From NCBI GenBank assembly GCA_019916065.1, contig CM034240.1, positions 45,272,026 to 45,336,025 on the forward strand: DNA of 64,000 bases, in the 5' to 3' direction. The notes under the pieces were generated by a model. It searched no databases and had not been told where the DNA came from. It saw nothing but the letters and a program-made list of their open reading frames with translations. Shown piece by piece: positions 36,401 through 48,839 of this stretch (within the stretch, counting starts at the first letter, position 1; each line of letters starts with the position of its first letter). Made by a program: the position numbers and the translations under genes. The stretch is from Vitellaria paradoxa. Lineage: Eukaryota > Streptophyta > Magnoliopsida > Ericales > Sapotaceae.

Positions 36401-39400
36401 CTTAAAATAATGGTGTATCCTTTGGCTTGGAAAGTTGAGTTGCATGAATCTGTCCTTATCTATGAAAATTCTAAAGTTTTTGGGCTGCAAGCACAAGGGA
36501 AACTATTCTGATCTATAAAGCATGAACACATAGATCTATGGTGGAATTTGGCTTATAGACATAAAATATATGTATATGATCGATATATACAGTTCAGATG
36601 TATAGCAGTGTACTGTGTAAAAATATAGAAAGAAGATTGTCGTTTCCAAAATTTTTTTTTTGTAGGAAATTTCTCTAGCTCTGTAAGATCTATTAATCTT
36701 TCTTGTCTTATCTCATCTAAATTTTTCACTACTATTAGCATGTTGAGACTATAATTGGGCTGATGCGAACCTTGTTAAAATCTGTGTTTGAACTAATAGT
36801 GGCTTTTGCCGTGTCTTTATTTTAACTGCTGCACATTATAATGTCCAGTGATTGGAACAGCCTTTGCTTTAAATATGCTCTTCAAACTTCCAGTGTGGAT
36901 TGGAGTCCTTCTGACAGGGCTTAGTACATTGATTCTACTGGCATTGCAGCAATATGGGGTAATTTAAATAATTCTTTTACTCCATGCATCATGGAAGAAA
37001 ATAGATTGGAGTTGAATTCTTAACTATTTAATAATTAAAAATGAACTTCAATTTCGTCTTAGTGAATAAATACAAGTAATTTTGCTTCCTGTGCAGGTGA
37101 GGAAACTTGAATTCTTGATTGCATTTTTGGTATTTACAATTGCTGCATGTTTTTTTGCGGAGCTTCGATATGCAAATCCTAATCCTTCAGAAGTGTTCTA
37201 TGGGCTATTTGTTCCCCAGCTGAAGGGAAGTGGTGCCACCGGCTTAGCAATTTCGCTCCTTGGTGCCATGGTTATGCCGTAAGTTTCTCATATTTATCCT
37301 AATGGTAATGGTTTTCACTGGTTCAAAGCTTCTCATTTCTTAATTCTCTTGGACTTGCTGCAGGCACAATCTCTTCCTCCATTCAGCTTTGGTACTTACT
37401 AGGAAAATACCGCGTTCGGTCAATGGTGTCAAAGTAAATAGTTCATCTTCAATGGACTATTATTTTTGTTTTTCTGTTTTTTTCAAATGTTTCAAGAGTT
37501 TTTTTTTTTTTTTTTTGGAGGATGAATAATAAGTCTGCTTGGAACTGAACCATACTCTTTTTGAGGCTCCCTGATTGAAGTTTTACCTTATCAAGTTGCA
37601 CACACCATGACTTGATTTTGATCGCTCGATAGGCCTCATTTTAATGCTTCCGTTGAACCCTAATGGTGGCTTCTTTTTTTACAGGAGGCTTGCAGGTTTT
37701 ATATGATAGAAAGTGGTTTTGCTTTAATGATAGCGTTTCTCATTAATGTATCAGTCATCTCAGTAAGTGGTGCAGTTTGCAATTCTTCCAATTTGAACCC
37801 AGATGTTCAGAGGAGCTGCCAAGACTTGGACTTGAACAAGGCCTCCTTTTTACTGAAGGCACGTGACCTGTTTGTTGTTCCCACAGCCCATGCTTATAGT
37901 TCAGTGCTCATATTAATGCTTGCCGTTCAGCTTTTATTAGATAATACTAAATTTAATTTTAAATGAAGATGCTTAGTGTTGTTTTGTGTTTTCTTAGAAA
38001 GTTGTAACAATCCATTATTTTCATGATACTAATAAAAATCCGTTATTTTCATGATACTGATCCTTTTTTTCTGTTTACAGAATGTGTTAGGCAGTTGGAG
38101 TTCAAGGCTTTTTGCAATTGCTTTGCTAGCATCAGGTCAGAGTTCTACAATAACGGGGACATATGCTGGGCAATATGTTATGCAGGTATTGAAGTTTCTC
38201 GATCAATCTTTTGGAAGCTAAACATCTGCAGTGGCTATATACCATCTCCATAAAATCATTTTTTGACCTACCATAAAAAGCGATAATGTTTTATTTCACG
38301 TATAATGCAATTGATGTATGATAAGATTATTACTAGATTTGTTTTTGAATACTAATCTGATTTTATAATTTAAAGGCTTGGGTTAAGGGATGTGTAGTAA
38401 TAGGAGAGACAAGATATTTCCATCTCTCAATGAACAATTAATCAGTAACTAATTTATAAACAATATGCCATGTTACCGTGGCTTTCTCCCCTAGTCACTT
38501 TATTGTTAATGCATATTCTTAAAAGCTTCGGATCACTGTTAAACTGGAATCATGAATGGTTAGATGTGTTTCAGAAGTTATGCAACAGAAGCAACCTGGT
38601 GGTGACTATAATTTCATTAGCTGATCAGGATATTTGTTTGTCTTGATGGTGTTTTAGCAGTTTTGCACCTGGTTCTTTTGTTAACTTTTATGATTATATA
38701 CATATATATTTCTTTATTTTTTTTTCAGGGGTTTCTTGACTTACGACTGAAGCCATGGATTCGCAACTTCTTGACTCGATGCTTAGCCATTGTCCCTAGT
38801 CTAATCGTTGCAATCATCGGTGGCTCTGCTGGAGCTGGAAAGTTAATCATTATTGCTTCGGTAAAATATCATATTCCCCACTTCCAGCTTTTCTAATGCT
38901 TATTAAGCCAGTCGCTACTGTAATCCTACAGTGCTTCCGATTCTTTAATAAATATGACCATCAATGTTGTCCTGGCAGATGATCTTATCATTTGAACTCC
39001 CTTTTGCTCTTATTCCACTGCTCAAGTTCACAAGCAGTAAGGCCAAGATGGGGATGCATGCCAATTCAGTTGCGGTAAACTGCTACTCAACTCATAAATA
39101 ATACTGTTCTTTTCGTAAACATGATCCTAGAATTGTATAATTTGTTGTAAGGCTTGCTGAAGCATTGGTACATACGTGTGCTCACGTGGTTGCATTATAT
39201 AATTTGTTCAGATGGTTTTTCCATTTTGTGTTTTTCTTTTCACGCTCGTGGCTCTGCAGTATTTTACTGTCCTTTTACTTATTCAATTTCTTGCAGATTT
39301 CGGCCACTACTTGGGTGATCGGATCTCTGATCATGGGCATAAACATATACTATCTTGCGACAAAGCTCGTCAAAGCTCTTCTTCACAGCCATTTAAAACT

Positions 39401-39641
39401 CGTGGGAACTGTGTTTTGTGGGATAATTGGATTTTCAGGAATGCTGGTTTATTTGGCTGCAATTGCGTACTTGGTCCTCCGGAAAAATAAGGAAGCCACA
39501 CACCTCCTGGCACTAACAGCACCGGAAAATCAACAGATGGTGAACGAGTCAAGTGGTGGAGCGTCGGGTTATAGTTTACCTAGGGAAGATATAGTAAGAT
39601 TGCAATTGCCACAGAGGAGCGCTACTGTGGATGTCTACTGA
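33422..39641 (+). CDS. NRAMP1: NRAMP divalent metal transporter (NRAMP1/6-type), 13 exons
   Basis: Spliced model: exons 33422-33535, 34570-34648, 34734-34774, 34877-34955, 35069-35173, 36849-36958, 37097-37278, 37364-37433, 37685-37858, 38081-38185, 38729-38860, 38979-39074, 39297-39641. Together 1632 nt, 543 residues plus stop, every junction in phase. The product is a proton-coupled Mn/Fe-type metal carrier with about 12 membrane helices. Visible hallmarks: DPGN in helix 1 (residues 61-64), MPHN in helix 6 (about 236-239), both metal-site motifs, and the family signature beginning [13 protein letters not shown]. Sequence resembles Arabidopsis NRAMP1/NRAMP6 over the whole length, from memory, more than the NRAMP2/3/4 group. 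All introns are GT-AG except intron 9, whose donor appears to be GC (37859-37860); a GT donor two bases further on would break the frame. Start context aaagATGG is good. The assignment to 1 rather than 6 is not certain. Confidence 0.93.
35346..35588. mobile_element. MITE-like insertion in NRAMP intron 5
   Basis: Ends TAGGGTGGTGTCTGG and, inverted, TAGTGTCCTGGTGTTG. It explains open frames seen in this intron. No clear target duplication was found. Confidence 0.5.
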
Positions 39642-41268
39642 TGGATGATGATGACCCACAAGGTTAAGTTAGGAAGGTAGGATCTAATCTTTAGAGTCTT
39701 GTTCTGTTGAAGTGAACATTAGTTAGTACTGCTGATAGATAATCTCTAGTTTCGAAGCAGATCAAAACCAAATCTCTAATATTATTAAGTAGTTTTGTTT
39801 GAAGTTTTACCTCATTGTCGGAGCCCCCCTCCCCCCCCCCCCCAAAAAAAAAAGGGAAAAAAAAAAAAGCTATCCAGGTGTCTGAAAAGTTCCATTGCTG
39901 ATCTTGTGAGAAACTTGGTCTTTGGCAACTAGTTTCTTAAGACCCTTCCCTCCTTTTGGAGGTTGTGCTGATGAGTTGGGTTCATAGTTTCGTTTAATTT
40001 TTGAGCTCAGCTCGATGGACAAGCTTAAAGACGTGTGAAAATGATTAAAGTATTTGAGCTCGCGGCTAGAATGATTTGTTAATAAGCTAAGTTTGTTTGA
40101 AAGTTCAAGCAAACTTGAAGAATCTAATAAATTGACTCGACTGGTGTTATTGGCAGGCTTAGTAGTCAAAAGTAGTTGCAGAACTAACCAAAGTGGGGAC
40201 TTATCCATCCCCCCTCTCTCTTCTGTCTTCTTCCTTTTTATTCAGCAGCTTGACAAAATTCAGCACCTCATTGATCACTTTGTGCTTGTTATTGCGATGG
40301 ATGTTGACACCTTTTTTTTTTTAAATATATATATATATATATATATATATTCTATCAATTTGGCTGATTTCTTTTTACGGATTGTGCAAATCCGTCAAAT
40401 TCATCCTCAACCAGCCCGTTGTGTTGACCTACACTGCCCTATTTTTTTTTTTAATTTTTTTTTCACCGTCTAATGGGATCTTCAGACTTTGAGGTTTGTT
40501 GGTGAAGTTGATAAACTACGTTACCTTTTATTTATTTATATTTATTTGTCTTCACAAGAGTAGGTACCACCAAGTGCAGTTTTCAGAAAATAAGGGAGGT
40601 TAATACAGATGTCAGCTCCCCAGATTTGTTTTCAGAACACAAGGAAAAAAGTAGGGGAGCGTTTGATGCCTCAACTGAATTTTGTTTTCAAATTCTAAAT
40701 TTTACAAATTTTTGTTAATTTTTATGAATTTTTTTTCCTAAATTTGCAACTATATAGAAACTTTTGTGATGAGAAACCGTTCAAACAAATAAGTGAGATT
40801 ATGTTCAAATAATCTGATTAGAAATTTTGAATCGTGCCAATCCAATTAACATCAAAAAAATATGTGACAAGTCACTTTTTTCTGATTTTGGAACAACCAA
40901 TTACCAAAAGGTCCTCGTGCTACAAAAAGAGAAGTTCTCTGTGCAGTAACTGGCAATTTTTTATAAAATAAATTTTAATTGATGGGAAGACAAGGATGAA
41001 AGATAGTATATTTGTTTATTTTTGTTAACAAAAGACCAAATAACAATCCTTTTGAAGAAGAGATGAAAACTTTCTTGAAGTTAGTTAGCAAAAGCCAATT
41101 GCAAATAGCAATCTTTTTTTTTTTTTTTTTTAAATTGAGATACAAGCACTGCCTTCTGTTGGTAAAAACACACAAAGAAATCCCACATTCTTAATTGATT
41201 GATATTTGGAGTCTTCTTTTTAAACTGAAGTACTAATCATCATCGATTCTCCATGAAAAGACTTTCAC
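39642..41268. other. Convergent spacer between NRAMP and CCR
   Basis: NRAMP 3' UTR on the left, CCR 3' UTR on the right; the genes converge with 1.6 kb between stop codons. Includes a C13-A10 run (39831-39853) and an AT microsatellite (40326-40351). No gene. Confidence 0.7.
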
Positions 41269-44200
41269 TTACGAGTTCATACAAATATTAGAATCATCGT
41301 GTTGAGTAGTAGGGATTAATGGAAGGTGGCCCTTCTCTTGCAAGCTCTTAACCGTGTCATACACGCATTGCTTCACTGGTGTGAACTCCATACCCAGCTC
41401 CTTCAGCTTTTTGTCTGATAATTTATATGGTTTCACTCTTGGCTTCGTTTCTTCCTTGCACCTGCATTTTTTATTATTTAAAAAAATATATAAAAAAAAT
41501 AATGTATTTCTCAATCAACATCCATACAATTATAAGATATAATAATAATGTCACATTATTTACAGGAAAAAAAATAAAAATAAACAAAAATTTCAATTCC
41601 ATGGCTTTTGAAGGCAGTTTTATTATCTAATGAGAGAGGTGCATATCAAGTGGCAAATTATCGGGTTGGGTCAAACAAGGGTCGAACAAATTAACCTTCT
41701 CGGAAGGCTCATCCATTAAAAATACAAACACCTATTGTGCGCAACTAAAAAAATAAAATAAAAATAAATGCATAGTGATGGATGAAAGCCATTTAACAGT
41801 ATTATCAAAAGAGGTTACTATTATTACGATGATCATGTTACACAATTATCGTAACTTCCCAGAAAATGTCTTCCAATCAGAGAGTATGGATAGAGAAATA
41901 TATATATTATCAAGATGATGTTAATCAAGTTACGATAAGGTCTTCCATCCAAGGACTATCTATCCAAGATCTTCTACATCAAGTGCATGAACAGAGAAAA
42001 AGTAATAACTATCATGAGAGATTGATTCTCTCTTGAGCAATTTAGCCACAGGTACCTTTCAAAAAAAAAAAAAAATAGCCACAGGACAATAATCTATTTA
42101 AAATTCTCTACTGCAATTTGCAGGTCTTGCTGCGCGCATATTATATCCTATATGCTTGCTGACATTATAAAATGTAAAAAAAAACCCGACTACACATAAA
42201 AGTAGGGGTACAATCTTAAAATCTAGGTGTTAAGGGAATGAAAGTCTATCTTTTATATGGGAGAATAACTTTTTTGATGGATCAATATAGGACAACTTCT
42301 AACAATCTCTCTCATACTGGTCTATATGGATATAGGCAAAGTATGGACTATTGTGAGACCCAATTGAAAATCCGCTTTGATACCATGTGAAGAAGCTCGA
42401 GACTCTTACTCTTATGTATTGTCAGACTTCTTTATACTAAATTACGAAAGCAGTACTAGCACCCATTATTAAATCACTTCTCACAGTTCTAATGCATCCC
42501 TTTATAACAAGGCAAAGATTAAGCCTGTGTCATTCACAAATTTGTGTCGGCCTCATGGTGGAGGCATGGCAGGTACTGCAATTTGGGACCATCGGGCAAC
42601 AGTGACTTGGTTGGTGGGTGAGGATTTCTCCAGGTGGTAACATATATTGAGATTCTTGTTAGTGGGTGAGCTCTATTGTTTAAAATGTTCCTAATCTTTT
42701 AATCACTGATTGTGCGTATATATATTATGTTTATCAGTCAAAGTTGGTACACCTGCTGCCCCACCACTAACAAGAATCTCAATTAAATTTTCATGTGTGT
42801 TGTTTCTCCATCACCACAGGTTATGAAGAATTCTCAAACACCATCATATATTCCTTTTTAACGGAGTATTGCTCTAATGACGTTTCTAGTCGTTTCCTCC
42901 ATTTACCATCTTGCTGGTTCTTCCCAATTGCCTCCCCCCCCCCCCCCAAAAGGCAATTTTGAAGTCTCAGACACTCTAGACTTTTCGAGCGATTCAAGAT
43001 GCAAACTAATAATAAAGAAAGACATGACTTGATGTAGTTTGACAGAAAAAGGAAAATAGTCCTTAACCGAGCAGAATAGAGAAAAAGAATCCATGTATTA
43101 AACTTGACTTGGGGCGAACAAAAATACTCAGAAATTACAAGTCCATTGCACGGAGTTAAAAACAGAACGAGCTTGGCATTTTTGCCATTAAAATGTTGCA
43201 AAATGGTCATGATTTGTTTAAATTTAACCCCGTAAAGGTCCAAGGTCTGATGAGAGGGACCAGAATTTGGCCTGCAAATTATTCAGAGAGACTCAACAGA
43301 CCAGAGTCCGTAAGGACTGGCACTAGAAGATGTCCTTCAAGAAGAGGGAATTTTCAAGATTTTAAATAGACATATATACAAATAAACATCAGTCAAGATT
43401 GTTCATGATTTCTAGCTAGCACTAGTGGCATAGGGTAAAATAACAAGCTACTTGTGAATTCCCTAAGTGAGACCCATCAAATGAAAATGCAAAGAAAAAA
43501 AACCTTTTGTTTAGCAATTAGAAGTGAAAATTTGAGGGCAAACTACAACCGTTCGACTTACTTCGTGGGAATGGGGTACTCTGGGAAGAACTTGGCCAGA
43601 ATTTCTACCACATCACCCCGGTGAAGCACGCTGTCACTCTCAGCACAAAGGTATCGTCCAGACGCTGAAGGAGTCTCGTATACTAGAACGTGCGCCAACG
43701 CCGCTTCTTTAACGTGCACGTAGGCCTGCACCGAGTTAGCATAAGTCTTTGTCGAGCCATTCAGGTACTTGAGGATATGGATTACGCTAGCGTTGAGGGA
43801 GGGCTGCAACAGCGGTCCCAGCACCAGCACTGGATTTACCACCACTAGGTCCACCCCTTTTTCTTTCGCCATATCCCACGCCGTCTGCTCCGCCACCACC
43901 TTCGCATAGCAGTACCAATTCTACAGTTCCAAGTCACACATCAAAATCAAGCTCATCATTCTACATTCTTGTTCCGCATCGACATTTCTTAACACCCCCA
44001 TTCCAATGGAGTGAAATGAAAAGAAAAGAACAAGAAAAAAAAAAAAATTAAAATCTATCATTTCTCTGAGTTTTTCTAAAAAAAAATGAAGAGAAAAATG
44101 AGTGTTAAAATTTTAAAAATTTCATTCTCTGAAAAGTGAGCGAAAATGGAGGAGAAAATTAGATTAATAAAACTTTTAAAATGATATATTTGCCCATCAA

Positions 44201-46904
44201 ATGAAGAATAAAAAAAATTACAAATATTTCTTAAGATTAAATAAATTGACAATTCTCCGATTTCTCAAAGATTTAAATGGTAAAATAATAATTTTACTTT
44301 TTCTCAACTCTTAAATAAATTAAGAGAAAGAAAATTATTCTGTTTTTTTAAACTTACAAACAAATAGAAAAAAATATTATCATTTCTTTTATTTTCTCTA
44401 CTCTCCTAACTAATGTTTTCGTTTATTTTCTTTTCTTTTCTAAACTCACAAACAAATAGAAAAAAAATATTATCATTTCTTTTATTTTCTCTACTCTCCT
44501 AACTAATGTATTTATTTATTTTCTTTTCTCTCCTCAATTCACAAACAAAGCCTAAGAAATTATATAAAATAAAAAAAAAAGAAATAATTTAGAGATAATC
44601 TATTCAACATCATCTCACCTAAGCTTCTCTAAATAATTCTTTACAACAGGGAATGCTATTATATCTTTATATATGGAGAGTCGTTATAAAAATTTTTTGA
44701 TATAGAAACTATCGTGTAGAGCCGTTCATCTTGATAGATTTTTCACTTCTCTCTCTCTCAATTTTAGAGAAGAGAAAATATTCAAAATTGATAATAATAA
44801 CTGATGTTAATGTCCTAATAAATGAAAGTACATCAGCATCCTTTTTTTTAACATTTCTAGCAATTCCAACAATGCCATATATCATCATAGTGATCAAGTG
44901 TGGCATTTAGAAAAACGGGGATCACCATAATAAATAGTTTCAACTAAGAAAAATGACTTTGCTTAATGAGGTTTTGTCTGTACGAGACAAAATTACATAT
45001 TTGTATTTGCATAACCAAAAAAGGGAGGTTGATATAATTCGTGACATTGATTTAAAACAGTTGAATTTTAATTTAACATTTTAAATACATTCATATTATT
45101 TTAATTAAAAAATGGGAATGTGTCTGGATAATTCCGAAAAACCAATATTGAAATGGTGTTCTGGGATGTCATTACTAGCAATGAAAAAGGATCGATGCAA
45201 GATAATAAACCTTGGTGTTCTTGCAGTACTCAAGATCACTCCAGCAGCTCTCATCAACAATGGTGTCAGGGTTCCGGTTAGGGTCCATGGTTACTGCACC
45301 AATTGATGAAGTGAACACCACGCGCCGAACCTTTGCCTCGGCCGCTGCCAGTATAACATTCTTTGTTCCATTCACTGCCGGCTCAACCATTTCTTCCTTC
45401 AATTTTACCACATTGACAACGTAAATATCAATGTCACAGTAACAACAACAAACGTGTTTGGTTGATGAGAAAACAAAGGAAAAATTAAAAAAACAAAACT
45501 TCCTATCTGGGGATTTTTTTTTTTTTTTTTCTGGGCACCCTTTTTTCATCTAACATTGTTGTGGGCAAGGCCGGCTTTACAAGCTAACCATTAAGGCAAA
45601 TAACTTAGACCCCATAATTTTGGTAAGATCACCATATGTATACATATAGAGAGAGAAATCTTTCTTTTCATTTCCTCCATTTTCTAGCTAACAAACAAAG
45701 GGTAGGCGAAAAAAAAAAAAAACAAACAAACACTTACCGGGTCATTTGTAACCGGAGATGCAGTGTGGAAAACACCGTCACACCCATTAATGGCTTTGCG
45801 CAAACTCTCGTAATCAAGGAGATTAGCTTTGGTGAGAGTCAATCTCTCCTTGGCCCCTTCAAATTCTCTCAAATGAGAATTCTTGGGATCATCTGCAACC
45901 CATTAATTAATACACCGAATTACTAATCCACAAACATATAATGATTCTATTTTGATGTTATTTGTAGTTCATTATATATCTTTCCTTAGCTTCCTTCACT
46001 TTACAAACTTTAATCTGGTAAAATGGAAAAAAAAAAATAATGTAGAGTGAGAAATGTAACGAATTTTCATCTTTCTACGCAAGGACGAAACTAGAGGGTT
46101 TCAGGGATGGCCCCTCGTAATTATGATATGCTACTTATATATATGTACCATCTTTAATAAATAATATGCTATTTATATTAACAATGGCCCTCCCTAATAT
46201 ATGAAAATTTTCACCTTCCCCTGTTGGCTCATTGGTAAATAAGAAGTCTCGCTAAAAATTTCTAAAGCACAAAAAATTAACTTTTGTCTTTTTAATACAA
46301 ATTTATATATATATATATTTCCATCCCAATATTTTTTTTATATCATTAGTAATTATCCTTTCACATTCTCCTTTTAATCCATCCCTTTATCATTTTCATT
46401 TTCTATACTTCCTTATTACCTTTTAGCTCTCTACCAAACATTTTATCATTTTCACCTTTTATACTTTCTTATTCTCTCTTAATTCTCTACCAAACATTTA
46501 TCTCTAGAAAAAATTTTCCAACTCTATTTCTCTTCAGTAACCATAACACCGAAAGAAATTTTTTAGTTATAATGAAAGAAAATCTCGAATAAAATGTTAG
46601 TATTTTGTTTTTTTTTTAGACTTTCACCTTTTCATTTTTATTTGTTTCTGTTTTTGAAAAAAAAAAAATGCTTTACAATCATACAATCGTCAAAAATATT
46701 AAAAAATTTTTTGGCCTCCTACAATGGTGTCCTAGCTTCGTCCCTGTTTTACATATATGCACTAAATTATGACGAGTTCTTGCCTGGATTTCTGACCGTT
46801 CCTCTGACTGTATAGCCCTTTTCCAAGAGTATTTTGACCAGCCATGAAGCTATGAAGCCACCAGCACCGGTAACGCAGACTAATTGACCGGAAACTGACG
46901 GCAT
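41269..46904 (-). CDS. CCR: Cinnamoyl-CoA reductase, CCR1-like, five exons
   Basis: Minus-strand exons in coding order: 46784-46904, 45738-45892, 45211-45396, 43562-43920, 41269-41461. Total 1014 nt, 337 residues plus stop, all phases consistent. CCR reduces hydroxycinnamoyl-CoA esters to aldehydes with NADPH, the entry step of monolignol (lignin) synthesis in the cytosol. Visible: NAD(P)-binding [11 protein letters not shown] near the N-terminus (from residue 11), FTSSIGAV with the catalytic Ser near 123, and NWYCYAK (155-161) carrying Tyr157 and Lys161. The usual CCR signature is NWYCYGK, so Gly is replaced by Ala here. The C-terminal [11 protein letters not shown] and SLQEKGHL blocks are typical of true CCRs. 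Intron 1 has a GC donor (AG then GCAAGA, at 46783-46782); reading through gives a stop after a few codons. Intron 4 is 2.1 kb and holds repeat debris. Other NWYCY-type CCR-like dehydrogenases are the main alternative. Confidence 0.93.
44360..44560. repeat. Two-copy tandem repeat in CCR intron 3
   Basis: ACAAACAAATAGAAAAAAA and TATTATCATTTCTTTTATTT, followed by CTCTACTCTCCTAACTAATG, repeat with a period close to 100 bp. Purely intronic. Confidence 0.7.
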
Positions 46905-47042
46905 GATGACTTCCGACGAGGGCTGTGATTGGTATTTGACAGTGTTTGAAGCTCTGGAAAAGAGAGAGGTGCGATTGTTCGGGAGGAAAGAAAATGAACA
47001 GAGAAGGCGGAAATCCGTGCCGATTCGAAGAAGGATTTGCAG

Positions 47043-47050
47043 TATTTATA
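47043..47050 (-). promoter_or_regulatory. Probable TATA box of the CCR gene
   Basis: TATAAATA on the minus strand, about 140 bp upstream of the CCR start codon. This is normal spacing for a leader of roughly 110 nt. Motif-based only. Confidence 0.6.
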
Positions 47051-47530
47051 GAGAATAATAAGAGAGTGGCTGTTGAGGACGCTGCGGGGGTGGTTATTAG
47101 TTTCGACGTCAGCTAATCGTCAGATTTTAACTCGAACTATTCATATTCATTTAAACATCAATATTAAAAGTGGATTTATTTGTGCTTCTTTTTATTTTTT
47201 TTATTAAATAAAATTACATAATTACTTTCAGTATTATAAAAATATGTTTGGAGTATTAAAATTATATAATATATATTTTACTTCATTTATTCAGATTCAT
47301 TTAGACATTAATATTAGAATAGATATTAATGATACCACTACGTCTCGCATCTATTAGGAGTTAGAGACTGAGACACCATATAAGGATCCTAACTTCTCTT
47401 CCTGTTAAGGTGTACTTTTCCCACGGGAGAAGGACAAAACCGTGACTTCGTAAAGTCAAAGGTAAGACCCAAAGCAGACAATATCTTGACAGTAGTGTCT
47501 ACGGTGTGCGGACGAACATAAACCATCATC

Positions 47531-47736
47531 AGGTATATTTGCACTTCATTCTATTTTTTTTATTAAATAAAATTACATAATTATCCTCATTATTATAGAA
47601 ATATATTTATGACATCAAAATTATACAATATATCTTATTAAAAAAATGAGAATAGTTATATAATTTTATTTATATGAAAATAGTTATATAATTTTATTTA
47701 ATAAAAAAATAAAATAAAGTGCAAATAGATCCATCC
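47531..47736. mobile_element. Non-autonomous MULE-type MITE
   Basis: Left end has TATTTGCACTTCATT and AATAAAATTACATAATTA. The right end carries the inverted form (CTATTTGCACTTTATT on the minus strand). These match the terminal repeats of the MULE at 11.5-15.35 kb. A partial relative is at about 47168-47280. Located upstream of the CCR promoter. No ORF. Confidence 0.6.
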
Positions 47737-48839
47737 TAAAATTAATTTAAAAACTGCGTGATTGGTGCCGTTGTGGCCAGGCCGTCAAGTTTTAATTCAA
47801 TTAATCAAAATTATTTATATATTCTTAAATCAAAAAATACGCAAATACTTTTGCCGTTTTCGAATCCTCCGATCGTGCAGTCACCAATTTCATATCGAAA
47901 CCGATGGTAACCTCGCATTATGATGGCTTTTGCTGCGGTTTGGGCACTTGAAGAGCTTATTCTTCAAAAGCAAAAAGCTAGTTTCGCCAGCTTTTTATTT
48001 ATGTAAATTACATTTATTTGTCTCAATATTTAATTAATTATAAGTATTCATCATTAATATTTAAAATTTGCACTTATTTTTTATTTTAGAATATTTATTA
48101 CAATTACCGATAAAAAAAAAGTATATTTGTCCCAATCAAATTCTTTCATTGATTTAGCTGACAATATTAAAAAAAAAATCAGATATCTCTTTTATTCTTT
48201 TACTCTTTCAAATCACATGCACTCCTAAACCTTCAAATTGAACCTCAACGCCAGTAAATAGTTATACACACACACATCTATATATATATATACTAACAGT
48301 AATCCGTGCGAAACCCGAGTGATGTAAATTTTTTTAATTATTAACATTAAAAAAATAAAATGTCTTTAAAACAATCAAAATAAACATTTTATATTAAAAA
48401 ATGATAATAGTCAGAAATCCATATGTCAAAATAGATAAATATAAAAAAAAAAACTAAATATAGTCATCCAATTTTTCAAATAATAATCCAAAAGTACAAT
48501 TACAAAAAACATAACATATAACTTCATTTTTTTAACTCCATTCAGCTCTGAATGCTGAGTAAAATCACCTATTAAACAAAAAATATTTAAAATTATCTCT
48601 TAAGATTTATAATATTAATTTAAAAAATTATTATAAATAAATAGGAGGTTGTATAACATTACTTATTAAAAATGAAACTCTATACTTCCAATTCACCATA
48701 TTTCAATCTATAAAACAATATTTATAAAACTATAAAGATTTTATATTATTATATAAGACCAAAATTGGGAAAACATATATAAATAAGAGAGAGAAAAGAA
48801 ATTGAAGAAAAAACTCAAAAACATTTTCTAGCAATGGCA

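Noticed and set aside
37703..37966. Extension of NRAMP exon 9 into the intron
   Set aside because: Read-through of the GC-donor intron; the downstream exon matches the family only when the intron is removed.
39165..39296. Upstream extension of the last NRAMP exon
   Set aside because: Intron sequence that happens to be open; homology starts after the TTGCAG acceptor at 39296.
48280..48320. Possible second Helitron 3' end (minus strand, near CCGTGCGAAACCCG)
   Set aside because: The hairpin does not pair well and the terminal CTRR motif is not intact.
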